Source of the DNA: Streptomyces sp. HNM0575
GTDB taxonomy: Bacteria; Actinomycetota; Actinomycetes; Streptomycetales; Streptomycetaceae
Direction of reading: 5' to 3'
Length of the DNA stretch: 64,000 nt
NCBI RefSeq assembly: GCF_012726265.1
Contig: NZ_JAASAG010000001.1
Coordinates: 918,691-982,690 of the forward strand
The position numbers and the translations under genes are program-made. Below, piece after piece: positions 24,922-33,016 of the stretch. Numbering within the stretch: position 1 is the stretch's first letter; each line of letters begins with the position of its first letter. A model generated the notes under the pieces. That model was not told the origin of the DNA. It saw only the letters and a list, made by a program, of their open reading frames with translations, and did no database searches.

Positions 24922-25287
24922 ATGAGCGGCAAAGTCAACTTCGACGAGATGCTCGACCGCTTCTCGGACCACTGGGCACCGAAAGTCGTCGGCCGGCTGA
25001 ACGACTACGAGATGAAACTGGTCAAGCTCCAGGGCGAGTTCGTCTGGCACACGCACGACGACACGGACGAGGTGTTCATCGTCCTGGACGGCGAACTCAC
25101 CATCCAGCTGCGGGACCGTGACGTCGTGCTCGGGGCGCACGAGATGTTCACCGTTCCACGCGGCGTCGAGCACTGCCCGAAGGCCGATCAGGAGGTCAGC
25201 GCCCTACTCATCGAGCCGCGCGGAGTGATCAACACCGGAGAGGCGGGCGGCTCCCTCACGGCCGCGTACGAATCGCTGATCGACTGA
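24922..25287 (+). CDS. Small cupin-domain protein
   Basis: A 121-residue single-domain cupin. Motif 1 is WHTHDDTDEVFIVLDGELTI with metal-ligand candidates H, H and E; motif 2 is MFTVPRGVEHCPKA with the third His. No helix-turn-helix is attached. It probably binds a metal and a small ligand; the substrate is unknown. It follows the MerR gene by 4 bases, so the pair is an operon, and it converges on the MFS gene at 25367. Confidence 0.83.
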   Translation: MSGKVNFDEMLDRFSDHWAPKVVGRLNDYEMKLVKLQGEFVWHTHDDTDEVFIVLDGELTIQLRDRDVVLGAHEMFTVPRGVEHCPKADQEVSALLIEPRGVINTGEAGGSLTAAYESLID

Positions 25288-25297
25288 TCCGGCGGCT

Positions 25298-25352
25298 CGT
25301 CCCCGGGCCGTGCCGATCGCGGAACCCGCTGCGTACTGGGCCGTTGGGGACG
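25298..25352. terminator. Imperfect hairpin between convergent cupin and MFS genes
   Basis: CGTCCCC plus GGCC at 25298-25309 can pair with GGCC plus GGGGACG at 25339-25352, leaving small bulges and a loop of about 29 bases. Its place between two convergent genes suggests a bidirectional terminator. Confidence 0.4.
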
Positions 25353-25366
25353 GGCGGCGTGGCCGT

Positions 25367-26686
25367 TCAGGACGGGGACGGGGCGGCGTCCTCCGGGGAC
25401 GCGGGGTCCTTCCGCACCGGCTGCACCACGAGCGGCGCAGCCGGCGTGCGGCGCTCCAGGTTCCGCACCCCGGGGACGCACAGGACGGCCGCGGTGAGGA
25501 GCACGATCAGGGCCGAGCAGCCCCACAGCGCGGCGGACCGTCCGGTCAGGGCCTCGGCGGGCCCGGCGAGGGCCGTGGCCACGGGGATCATCGCGACGGA
25601 CCCCAGCCAGTCGTAGGCCGATACGCGGGAGAACTTCTCCTCCGGCACCTCCTGGTGCAGCGCCGTCATCCAGGTCATGGCGAACACCTCGACGGCGAGC
25701 CCGCTGCCGAACATCACCACGGTCAGCGGGCCGGGCGTCACCGGCACGGCGAGCGCCGCGGAAGGCAGCGCGAGAGGGAAGACGCACAGCACGCCCGCGA
25801 ACAGGATCCGGCGCGGCTGCCAGCGGGTCATCAGCAGGGCACCGCAGACCGTGCCGGCACCGAACGCCCCCAGTGCCATGCCCCAGGGCCCGGCACCGCC
25901 CAGGTGCTCCTCGGCTACCAGCGGCCCGTACACCGCCTCGGCCGCGGCGACGACGGCGTTGACCACGGCGAACTGCACGATCACCGACCACAGCCAGGGC
26001 CGCCCCGTCACCTCCCGCCAGCCGTCGCGGAGATCGGCCAACAGCCCGGCGCCGCGGGCCCGTTCGGGCATGCCGCTCAGGTCGAGAAGACCCCGCAGGG
26101 AGCCCGCGAGCGCGAACGCCGCGGCGTCCACGGCCAGTACCCAGCCGGCCCCGAACGCGGCGACGAGCGCACCGCCCAGGGCGGCACCGCCGATCTGCGC
26201 TCCGTTCATGCCCATACGGAAGACCGCGAAGGCCCGCGACGACTGCTCGCCGCCGACGGTGGCCAGCACCATGCCCTCGGAGGCCGGTCCGAAGAACGCC
26301 TGCCCCGCGCCGCCCATCGCCGAGAGAACGGCCATCTGCCACAGCCGCGCGTTCCCGGAGATGACGAGGACGGCGAAGACGCCCTGCGAAAGGCAGTTGA
26401 GCGCATTGGCCGCGACCATGACGCGGTGCCGGGGCAGCCGGTCGGCGATCGCGCCGCCGATGAGCAGGAACAGCACCAGCGGGACCGTACGGGAGGCGGC
26501 GATCAGTCCGACGTCGGTGCCGTCGCCCCCTGCCTCCAGCACCGCGAACGCCGACGCGATCAGGGCGCCCGAGCTTCCGAAGCCGGTGACCACGGCGGCG
26601 GTCGTCAGCAGCGTGTAGTTGCGTCCGGCCCACGAAGGCCTGCGCGGCCCGGCCCTGCTCGGGGCGCCTTCGTGACCCGGCGTCAT
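25367..26686 (-). CDS. MFS exporter (enterobactin-exporter-like subfamily)
   Basis: A 439-residue transporter with 12 predicted membrane segments. It has the pattern of the EntS/MFS_3 group: GLIAASRTVPLVLFLLIGGAIADRLPRHRVMV at the first loop, FGPASEGMVL and a long hydrophilic C-terminal tail rich in Pro and Ala. Members export siderophores, macrolides or other small molecules. The start codon overlaps the stop of the upstream TetR gene (ATGA, 26683-26686), so the two are coupled, which suggests the regulator senses the exported compound. Confidence 0.87.
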   Translation of the reverse strand: MTPGHEGAPSRAGPRRPSWAGRNYTLLTTAAVVTGFGSSGALIASAFAVLEAGGDGTDVGLIAASRTVPLVLFLLIGGAIADRLPRHRVMVAANALNCLSQGVFAVLVISGNARLWQMAVLSAMGGAGQAFFGPASEGMVLATVGGEQSSRAFAVFRMGMNGAQIGGAALGGALVAAFGAGWVLAVDAAAFALAGSLRGLLDLSGMPERARGAGLLADLRDGWREVTGRPWLWSVIVQFAVVNAVVAAAEAVYGPLVAEEHLGGAGPWGMALGAFGAGTVCGALLMTRWQPRRILFAGVLCVFPLALPSAALAVPVTPGPLTVVMFGSGLAVEVFAMTWMTALHQEVPEEKFSRVSAYDWLGSVAMIPVATALAGPAEALTGRSAALWGCSALIVLLTAAVLCVPGVRNLERRTPAAPLVVQPVRKDPASPEDAAPSPS

Positions 26687-27450
26687 GTGAACGTGCCCGA
26701 ACGGGAGTTGGACCGGCCGCCCGGACGAGTCCGCCCGCCCGGACCGGACCGGCCGTTCTCCCCGGAACCGGGCTGCCGCGGTACGGGCACGGTCCCCGTC
26801 ACCATCCTCAGCGCCAGACCGGCGTAGAACTCGCCCAGTTCGTCGGGGGAGTCGGGCCCGTCAAGCCGGTACCAGCGGACCAGGTCGATGCCGAGGGAGA
26901 GCATGCCGCGCACGACCCGGTTCACGTCGACCTGTGGGAAGGTGCCGTCCGCGACGCCGCGGGCGACGGCGTCCCGGAACACCTCGTTCGTCCGGTGGCG
27001 CAGCTCCCGGATCTCCTCGTAGTGCTCCGCGGTGAGCGCGTTCAGCTCGTACTGGCAGACCCGCGCCGCCACATGATGCCGCGCATGCCAGGCCGTGTAA
27101 CGCTTCATCAGCACGCGCAGCCGCTCCTCGGCGCCGGCTGCCGCCTCGATCTCCGGTCCCCGCACATGGGCCAGCGCGCGCTCGTGGCCGATGCGCATGA
27201 TCTCGTAGAGCACGAGTTCCTTGGACGGGAAGTGGACGTAGAGCGCGGCGGGGCTGAGGCCGACACCGGCGGAGATGTCGCGCGTGGTCGTGGCGTGGAA
27301 GCCGTTGGCGGCGAAGCAGCGCACGGCGGAGGCGAGCAGCCCGCGCGTGACGTCCCTGAACTCCCCGCTCCACAGGTCCGGCGACTGGTCCTGGAGGCGG
27401 GGATCGTCCTCCATCTCCTGCGGCGTGAAGCGGGCCTGCCGTTTCGCCAT
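26683..27450 (-). CDS. TetR-family regulator coupled to an MFS exporter
   Basis: A 255-residue TetR regulator. The DNA-binding part is at residues 35-85: LLASAVRCFAANGFHATTTRDISAGVGLSPAALYVHFPSKELVLYE contains the usual helix-turn-helix. The ligand domain resembles the TetR_C group seen in fatty-acid or aromatic catabolism regulators. The C-terminal 35 residues are a Pro/Gly/Arg/Ser-rich tail. It is translated ahead of, and coupled to, the MFS exporter and is divergent from the SMP-30 gene; a perfect-arm palindrome at 27763-27780 is its likely operator. Confidence 0.87.
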   Translation of the reverse strand: MAKRQARFTPQEMEDDPRLQDQSPDLWSGEFRDVTRGLLASAVRCFAANGFHATTTRDISAGVGLSPAALYVHFPSKELVLYEIMRIGHERALAHVRGPEIEAAAGAEERLRVLMKRYTAWHARHHVAARVCQYELNALTAEHYEEIRELRHRTNEVFRDAVARGVADGTFPQVDVNRVVRGMLSLGIDLVRWYRLDGPDSPDELGEFYAGLALRMVTGTVPVPRQPGSGENGRSGPGGRTRPGGRSNSRSGTFT

Positions 27451-27914
27451 GCCGAGTCGCTCCTCCTGCCCCTCCGGTACTGAACCTCTGGCCTCGCATC
27501 CGGCTCGGCTGGGGCTCGCATGCGGCGACCGCCGGGCGACGGTCCGGCGACCGTCCGGTGACGCCCCGTCCCAAGAGTGCCCTCAAATGTGTACCACGGG
27601 TGTCCGACCGGGCGATCGGGTACCGGCCACGCACAGTTCCCGGCCCTGTCCGGCGACGAGTGCGAACCGGCCGCACCCTCTCCGCGGCGGCCGCCCCGGG
27701 CGGCAGCAGCCGCGTCCGTTCAATTCGCCTTCCGACCCCTTGACGGGAGCTCGAAAACGGAATGACTATGCGCTTAGTCACTGCGCCCCCGGCGGCTGCC
27801 GACACACAGCCTCGCGCCGTGGGGAGGTGGCCGCTCCGAGGAGCGGCCACGGGGCCAGGCCTTCCGAACTGCCGACGACGATGTACGGGAACGACGTACG
27901 GGAACGAGGTCACG
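27451..27914. other. 464-base divergent intergenic region
   Basis: This region separates the TetR gene (leftward) from the SMP-30 gene (rightward). It contains a TTGACG box at 27740-27745, a TetR-type palindrome at 27763-27780 and short inverted text (CGGGCGATCGGG) near 27607. An in-frame ATG at 27762 could extend the SMP-30 protein, but the added residues are untypical. I see no other gene. Confidence 0.5.
27740..27780 (+). promoter_or_regulatory. Promoter with TetR-type operator before the SMP-30 gene
   Basis: A -35-like TTGACG at 27740-27745 is followed after 17-18 bases by TGACTATG, which overlaps the palindrome TGACTATGCGCTTAGTCA (27763-27780; perfect 6-bp arms around a 6-bp centre). 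A repressor bound here would block the rightward promoter. The nearest candidate is the divergent TetR gene. Confidence 0.55.
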
Positions 27915-28823
27915 ATGGAGGAAGGACAGCCGCAGACCGGGAAGTTGACGGTCGTACTGGACGGATACTCCTACCTGGAGTGCCCGCGGTGGCACGACGG
28001 CCGGCTGTGGGTCTCGGATTTCTACACCGACCAGGTCGTGGCGACCGGGGGCCGGGACGGCACCGAGGTCGTGGCGGAGGTGCCCGGGCAGCCGTCCGGT
28101 CTCGGCTTCCTGCCCGACGGGCGCGCCCTCATCGTGTCGATGCGCGATCACCGCGTCCTCGTGCGTGAGAAGACGGGAGAGCTCGCCGAGCACGCCGACC
28201 TGAGCGGGGCCGTCTCCGGAATGCTCAACGACATGGTCGTGGACGAGCGCGGTCGCGCCTTCGTGGGCAACTTCGGCTTCGACCTCATGGGCGGCGCCGC
28301 GCTGCGCTACACCACCCTCACCCGCGTCGACCCGGACGGCACGGTGACGACCGTCGCCGAGGACCTCGGCTTCCCCAACGGCATGGTGATCCTCCCCGGC
28401 GGAGTGCTGGTCGTGGCCGAGACGTTCGCAGGGCGGCTGACCGCCTTCGACATCGGCCCGGACGGCGAGCTGAACAACAGGCGCGTATGGGCGCAGTTCG
28501 GCCCCACGCCCGACACCGAGGACGTGGGCGAGGCCGTGGAGCGCCTGGAGGTGGGCCCCGACGGGATCTGCGCGGACGCCGACGGCGCGATATGGGTGGC
28601 CGACGCACTCCACTCCCGCGTCATCCGGGTCGCCGAGGGCGGCGCGATCCTGGACGAGATACCCACCGGCACCGGCGTCTTCGCGTGCATGCTCGGCGGC
28701 GACGACGGCCGCACCCTCTTCCTGTGCGCCGCGCCCTCCTTCCCCGAGCACGAGCGCCGGCCCGTGCGCGAGGCCCAGTTGCTGGCCGTACGCGTCGAAG
28801 TCCCGCACGCCGGTCTGCCGTAG
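27915..28823 (+). CDS. SMP-30/gluconolactonase-family lactonase
   Basis: A 302-residue six-bladed beta-propeller enzyme of the SMP-30/LRE family. Metal-site features are E19 in YLECPRWHDGRLWVSDF, the Asn-containing MLNDMVVDERGRAFVGNFG, GFPNGMVILPGG and the Asp in GICADADGAIWVADA. The expected reaction is hydrolysis of a lactone intermediate. ATG at 27915 has GAGG at 27906-27909. The gene is divergent from the TetR-MFS pair and followed by a luciferase-like oxidoreductase, which may act before it in a catabolic route. Confidence 0.87.
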   Translation: MEEGQPQTGKLTVVLDGYSYLECPRWHDGRLWVSDFYTDQVVATGGRDGTEVVAEVPGQPSGLGFLPDGRALIVSMRDHRVLVREKTGELAEHADLSGAVSGMLNDMVVDERGRAFVGNFGFDLMGGAALRYTTLTRVDPDGTVTTVAEDLGFPNGMVILPGGVLVVAETFAGRLTAFDIGPDGELNNRRVWAQFGPTPDTEDVGEAVERLEVGPDGICADADGAIWVADALHSRVIRVAEGGAILDEIPTGTGVFACMLGGDDGRTLFLCAAPSFPEHERRPVREAQLLAVRVEVPHAGLP

Positions 28824-28969
28824 ACGCCCTGGGGTCCCGTCCCCCCCCCGACCGGAAGCTCCGCCGCTCCGGCTTTGCCGAAGGTTCCGCGGCCCCCGGC
28901 CGAACCGTCCACGCGGCACGGCCGCCCGCCCGATCCATCCGATCCGAACAGCTCAGAAATGGAGGGGCC

Positions 28970-29962
28970 GTGGAGGTGTCCTGTGCTTTCCCGACCGCCC
29001 TCGACTCCCCGGACGACATCGCCCTGGCCGAGCGGCTGGGGTACGCGCGTGCGTGGGTGTACGACACGCCTCAGCAGAGCCCGGACGTCTGGATGACCCT
29101 GGCGCTCGCGGCCGAGCGGACCGAGCGGATCGGCCTCGGCCCGGGCGTGCTGATCCCCAGCCTGCGCCACCCGATGGTCAACGCCGCCGCGACCGCCACC
29201 CTCGCCGAACTGGCCCCCGGCCGCGTCGCCGTCGCGTTCGGCACCGGGTTCACCGGCCGCCGCGCCATGGGATACCGCGCGATCACCTGGTCCTACATGG
29301 ACTCCTACATACGCGCCTTCCGCGCCCTGCTGCGGGGCGAGGTCGTCGAATGGGAGGGCGCGCAGATGCAGATGCTGCACCCCGACGGGCACGCCCCCGC
29401 CCGCCCCGTCGACGTTCCCGTCCTGGTCAGCGCCCTCGGGCCCAAGGGGCACGGCGTCACCAAGCAGCTCGGTGCCGACGGGCTCTACGTCACGCTCCAA
29501 CTGCCGGAGTTCATGAAGGAGTACGACTGGGTGCCGTACCTCGTGTGGGGAACGGTGCTCGACGAGGGGGAGGCCTCCGGCTCCGAGCACGCACGGGAGT
29601 CCGGCGGACCGGGCTGGGCCCTGGCCTACCACGGGGCCTATGAGTTCGGCGGTCCCGCCGCCGTGCGGGAGCTCCCGGGCGGCAAGGAGTGGATGGACGT
29701 CGTGGAGCGCACCCCCGACAACCGGCGGCACCTCGCGGTCCACGAGGGTCACTGCGTCGAACTCAACGAGGCCGACCATGCGGCGTGGGAGGCGGGCGGC
29801 CACGGGATGCTCCACGACGTGACGGTCAGCGGCACCCGCGACCAGATCCGCCGCCGGCTGGACGAATTCGCCGAACAGGGCGTCACCGAGATCGTGTTCC
29901 AGCCCTGCGGGCCGGACACGCGTGCCGAACTGGAGCGGTTCCTGGAGGCGGCCGAGTCCTGA
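28970..29962 (+). CDS. Luciferase-like (LLM-class) flavin-dependent oxidoreductase
   Basis: A 330-residue protein of the bacterial luciferase / F420 LLM fold: DIALAERLGYARAWVYDTPQ, TERIGLGPGVLIPSLRHP, ATLAELAPGRVAVAFGTGF and, near the C-terminus, VSGTRDQIRRRLDEFAEQGVTEIVF. It uses FMN or F420; the substrate is not evident. The GTG start at 28970 follows a strong GGAGGGG at 28961-28967. It lies 146 bases after the SMP-30 gene (with a C9 run between), on the same strand, so it may share its promoter and regulation. Confidence 0.87.
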   Translation: MEVSCAFPTALDSPDDIALAERLGYARAWVYDTPQQSPDVWMTLALAAERTERIGLGPGVLIPSLRHPMVNAAATATLAELAPGRVAVAFGTGFTGRRAMGYRAITWSYMDSYIRAFRALLRGEVVEWEGAQMQMLHPDGHAPARPVDVPVLVSALGPKGHGVTKQLGADGLYVTLQLPEFMKEYDWVPYLVWGTVLDEGEASGSEHARESGGPGWALAYHGAYEFGGPAAVRELPGGKEWMDVVERTPDNRRHLAVHEGHCVELNEADHAAWEAGGHGMLHDVTVSGTRDQIRRRLDEFAEQGVTEIVFQPCGPDTRAELERFLEAAES

Positions 29963-30098
29963 TCCCCGTCCCGATCCCGTCCCGATCCCGTCGTTGATCC
30001 CGTGCTGATCCCGTCGCGTCGTCCTGATCCCGTCCTGCCCGGGAACGGCCGCGAACGTCCGCGACCGGCGTTCGGTCCGTAACTGCCTTGATTCCGGC

Positions 30099-30112
30099 GG
30101 TAGTTCACTACC
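30099..30112 (+). promoter_or_regulatory. 14-bp palindrome overlapping the ribosome-binding region
   Basis: GGTAGT (30099-30104) and ACTACC (30107-30112) are perfect inverted copies with a 2-base centre. The palindrome ends 10 bases before the ATG at 30123, so it could be a repressor site or an RNA hairpin that hides the start. Confidence 0.4.
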
Positions 30113-30122
30113 ATGGGCTTTC

Positions 30123-30443
30123 ATGCCCCGGCGAATCATGTACGTACAGCTCAAGACCGGCCATGACACCGACCAGGGTCCGTCGTGGATCGGCTGGATC
30201 CGGTTCTCCAAGACGTGGAAGACCGCCTACTTCCGCGGCCGCACGCTGCGCCGCGGTCCGGGGATGTCCGACGCCAACTTCCAAGACGTGGACACGGGGG
30301 AGGAGTTCTGGGTCTCCGGCCCGAAACGGGACCGCACGGACGGCCGGTACGGCCGCACCGAGCCGGAGATCGACGCCGACGCCCGCGAGGCCTACGAGGC
30401 GTTCCTGCTCGGCTCCCCGCTGCCGGGCCGCGAGCGGGGCTGA
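30123..30443 (+). CDS. Conserved small actinobacterial protein of unknown function
   Basis: A 106-residue soluble protein: MPRRIMYVQLKTG, GPSWIGWIRFSKTWKTAYFRG and FWVSGPKRDRTDGRYG are the kind of dense aromatic/basic motifs seen in a conserved streptomycete family that is sometimes mis-annotated as a metabolic synthase. I know no function for it. Lone gene. Its ATG is preceded 10 bases upstream by a palindrome GGTAGT-TC-ACTACC (30099-30112) that overlaps the expected ribosome binding site. Confidence 0.7.
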   Translation: MPRRIMYVQLKTGHDTDQGPSWIGWIRFSKTWKTAYFRGRTLRRGPGMSDANFQDVDTGEEFWVSGPKRDRTDGRYGRTEPEIDADAREAYEAFLLGSPLPGRERG

Positions 30444-30592
30444 GGCGGGCGCCGGGCCAACTCCGGGTTGGGCGCGGCTTGTTCGGCAGGCGGGCAATGG
30501 TCACAGAACGGGCGTCAAAACGGGCGAACCTCTCAAAAGTCATGGAGTTCGGTACTACGGTCATTTCCTCTTGAAGAACCCGGGAGGGCGAG

Positions 30593-31111
30593 ATGACCAA
30601 CCCGTACACCGCTCCCATACCGCCGACGCCGCCCCCGCCCGGAGGACGCCCGCTGCGCAAGCGGGTGTCCGTCTGGCTCGGAGGTGCGGCGCTCTTCGTC
30701 GCGGGCACCGTCGTCGGCACCGCGGGGAACGGCGAACAGCAGCCCGTGCAGGCCCGGGTCAAGCCCGCGACGACCGTCACGGCGAGCGTCACGGCCACGC
30801 CCGAGCCCGGGCCGACCGTCACCGAGACGGTCAAGGCCAAGAGGAAGCCCGCTCCCACGGTCACCGTCACCAAGACCGCCGCCGCCGAGTCCTCCGACAC
30901 GGACAGCGGCAGCGGCGGCAGCGGTGGTAGCAGCGGCAGCGGCAGCGGCGGTCAGGCCGGCACGTGCACGATCGTCTCCAACTCCGGGAACTGCTACTCG
31001 GCGGGACAGTTCTGCCGGAAGAGCGACCACGGGGCCGTCACCAGTGATGCGAGCGGCACGAAGATCAAGTGCGTCTACAGCGCGAGGGCTTGGCGCTGGA
31101 CCTACGCCTGA
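30593..31111 (+). CDS. Membrane-anchored protein with Cys-rich C-terminal domain
   Basis: A 172-residue protein: Pro-rich cytoplasmic N-terminus, one membrane segment at about residues 26-45 (VSVWLGGAALFVAGTVVG), a long Thr/Val/Pro/Lys stalk, a Gly/Ser linker and a short C-terminal domain with three or four cysteines (TCTIVSNSGNCYSAGQFCRK, IKCVYSARAWRWTYA). The C-terminal domain recurs in secreted streptomycete proteins. It is probably displayed outside the cell; function unknown. GGGAGG lies 7 bases before ATG, and a strong hairpin terminator follows at 31169. Confidence 0.7.
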   Translation: MTNPYTAPIPPTPPPPGGRPLRKRVSVWLGGAALFVAGTVVGTAGNGEQQPVQARVKPATTVTASVTATPEPGPTVTETVKAKRKPAPTVTVTKTAAAESSDTDSGSGGSGGSSGSGSGGQAGTCTIVSNSGNCYSAGQFCRKSDHGAVTSDASGTKIKCVYSARAWRWTYA

Positions 31112-31168
31112 CGGTCGGGGCCCGGGCCCGGACGACGTCCCCGCGGCATGCGCTCCGTGGAAGGGGTG

Positions 31169-31218
31169 TCAGCCGGTGCGCCCGCCCTTCCCCCGTGGAA
31201 GGCGGGTGCACCGGCTGA
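31169..31218 (+). terminator. Long hairpin terminator after the Cys-rich membrane protein
   Basis: TCAGCCGGTGCGCCCGCC (31169-31186) pairs with 31201-31218 with a single mismatch in 18, and the stem can extend inwards by TTCC/GGAA. It lies 58 bases after the stop at 31111 and before the promoter of the XRE regulator. Confidence 0.75.
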
Positions 31219-31324
31219 ACATGGCCGCCGGTCCCGCAGGCGCCCCCTCTGGCTGCCTGCCTGCGTCACGACGGCCTGGCTCCCTGAGTATGTCCGCTCG
31301 GATGGCCGATGAGGTACTCTCTGT

Positions 31325-31417
31325 TCATCTCAGCGAACATGACGAAGGTAACCGTCCGCGCCCGATCATGTCAACTACGATGTACGGCAGCCTGAGTTGG
31401 AGATCATCTCAGCGAAC
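31325..31417. promoter_or_regulatory. Two 14-bp direct repeats upstream of XRE regulator
   Basis: TCATCTCAGCGAAC occurs exactly at 31325-31338 and again at 31404-31417, 79 bases apart, ending 13 bases before the GTG start. Exact long direct repeats in a promoter suggest an autoregulatory operator for the helix-turn-helix protein that follows. Confidence 0.55.
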
Positions 31418-31429
31418 GAAGGGGTCCCT

Positions 31430-31939
31430 GTGCCTTCACTGGCCGAGAAGATCGACAAGCTCTTCAAGAGCATCACGCCAGGTGGTAGGGAGTACACCTA
31501 CGAGGAAGTCGCCCGGGGTTGCAGCGAGTTGTCCGGCGGCACCTTTTCCAAGACGTACATCTGGCAGCTTCGCACGGGGCAGCGGGACAACCCCACGAAG
31601 CGGCATCTGGAGGCGCTCGCCGCGTACTTCCACGTGCCGGTGGCCTACTTCTTCGACGAGGACACCGCCGAGCGCATCGACACCCAGATCGCCCTCGCCT
31701 CCGCGATGCGCAACGCCGAGGTCCGCGACATCGCCCTCCGCGCCATGAGCATGGACGACGCGGGGCGCGCGTCGCTGCTCCGCATCATCGCCGAGGTCAC
31801 CGGGCTCCAGTCGTCCGGCACGGGGGCGGCGAACACGGCGAACGGCAGGCGGCAGGACGGGAAGCCGGGGGACGGGAAGTCAGGGGACGGGGCGACGGCG
31901 GACGGGGAGGCGGGGGAGGGGACGCAGGGGCGAGCCTGA
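31430..31939 (+). CDS. XRE-type helix-turn-helix regulator
   Basis: A 169-residue regulator with an XRE domain at residues 1-70: LAEKIDKLFKSITP, TYEEVARGCSELSGGTFSKTYIWQLRTGQ (recognition helix) and NPTKRHLEALAAYFHVPVAYFF. The C-terminal 45 residues are disordered with a repeated GDGKSGDG-type text. I chose GTG at 31430 (AAGGGG about 7 bases upstream); ATG 31397 lies inside the operator-like repeat. Such regulators often accompany ImmA/IrrE and MAB_1171c genes, which lie nearby on the other strand (32994-35164). Confidence 0.83.
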   Translation: MPSLAEKIDKLFKSITPGGREYTYEEVARGCSELSGGTFSKTYIWQLRTGQRDNPTKRHLEALAAYFHVPVAYFFDEDTAERIDTQIALASAMRNAEVRDIALRAMSMDDAGRASLLRIIAEVTGLQSSGTGAANTANGRRQDGKPGDGKSGDGATADGEAGEGTQGRA

Positions 31940-31980
31940 CCGCCCTTCGCGGTCCCGTCCGCTCCCGACCGTCGCCTCCG

Positions 31981-32010
31981 GTCCCGTCCGGTCCCGTCCG
32001 GTCCCGTCCG
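31981..32010. repeat. 10-bp tandem repeat, 3 units
   Basis: Three exact GTCCCGTCCG units between the convergent XRE and aldo-keto reductase genes. Short repeats of this type recur in several gaps of this window. Confidence 0.8.
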
Positions 32011-32020
32011 CTTCGTACGT

Positions 32021-33016
32021 TCAGTGGCCGAGGCGGGCCAGCGCCTGATCGGGATAGCGCCCTCCGGCCACGGCCCGCGCCGGCACCGCATCGCCAAGTC
32101 GCGCCGCCTGAGCGGGAGTCAGGGTCACGTCGGCTGCTGCGACGTTCTCCTCCAGATAGCGCGCACGCTTGGTTCCGGGGATCGGCAGGATGTCCGGGCC
32201 CTGGGCCAGCAGCCAGGCCAGAGCGGCCTGCGCGGGCGTGCAGCCGATTTCGGCGGCGACGCTCCTCACGGCCTCGACCAGGGCCAGATTGGCCTCCATG
32301 TTGCCGTCGGCGAACCGTGGCCAGCGCCTCCGGTTGTCCTCCTCGGACAGCGCCTCGCGGGAGGCCAGCGCGCCGCCGAGCATGCCGCGCCCGAGCGGCG
32401 AGTACGCCACGACGGCCACACCCAGCTCACGGCAGGTCGCGAGCATCTCCCCCTCGACCACGTCCCTCGTGAACAGCGAGTATTCGAGCTGGATCGCGGC
32501 GATGGGATGTACGGCGTGCGCCCGGCGGAGGGTCTGCGGGCTCACCTCGGACAGGCCGAGGTGGCGGACCTTGCCCGCCTCGACGAGGGCGGCCATGGCG
32601 CCGACGGTCTCCTCGACGGGTACGGCCGGGTCGCGGCGGTGCGCGTAGTACAGGTCGACGTGCTCGACGCCGAGCCGCGCCAGCGAGGCGTCGCAGGCGG
32701 CCGGGACGTACCCGGCTGAGGTGTCGACCTCGTCGACCCTGCCGGTGGCGGCGCTGCGCTTGAGGCCGAACTTCGTTGCGAGGAAGACCGATTCGCGGTC
32801 GCGGCCGTGCAGCCAGCGGCCGAGCAGCTCCTCGTTGGCGCCGACGCCGTAGACGTCGGCCGTGTCGAGGAGGGTGACGCCCAGTTCGGCGGCGCGGTCG
32901 AGCGTGCGCAGGCTCTCCTGCTCGTCGGCGGCGCCGTAGGCGATCGACATGCCCATGCAGCCGAGGCCGATCGCGGACACCTGCGTGGCCGCGTCACCGA
33001 GCGGACGGAACTTCAT
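32021..33016 (-). CDS. Aldo/keto reductase
   Basis: A 331-residue AKR barrel enzyme (AKR13-like). Catalytic residues are visible: D in [11 protein letters not shown] in VYG, K in FLATKFGLK and H in YYAHRRDP. Further marks are GLGCMGMS at the N-terminus and [17 protein letters not shown] in the cofactor-binding region. It reduces aldehydes or ketones with NADPH. ATG at 33016 overlaps the end of the MAB_1171c gene by 23 bases, so it is probably the third gene of that operon. A longer in-frame start at 33037 is less likely. Confidence 0.88.
   Translation of the reverse strand: MKFRPLGDAATQVSAIGLGCMGMSIAYGAADEQESLRTLDRAAELGVTLLDTADVYGVGANEELLGRWLHGRDRESVFLATKFGLKRSAATGRVDEVDTSAGYVPAACDASLARLGVEHVDLYYAHRRDPAVPVEETVGAMAALVEAGKVRHLGLSEVSPQTLRRAHAVHPIAAIQLEYSLFTRDVVEGEMLATCRELGVAVVAYSPLGRGMLGGALASREALSEEDNRRRWPRFADGNMEANLALVEAVRSVAAEIGCTPAQAALAWLLAQGPDILPIPGTKRARYLEENVAAADVTLTPAQAARLGDAVPARAVAGGRYPDQALARLGH

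Noticed and set aside
27762..27914. 51-codon N-terminal extension of the SMP-30 protein from ATG 27762
   Set aside because: The extension lies within the operator region, lacks a ribosome binding site and is absent from the typical protein; ATG 27915 has GAGG.
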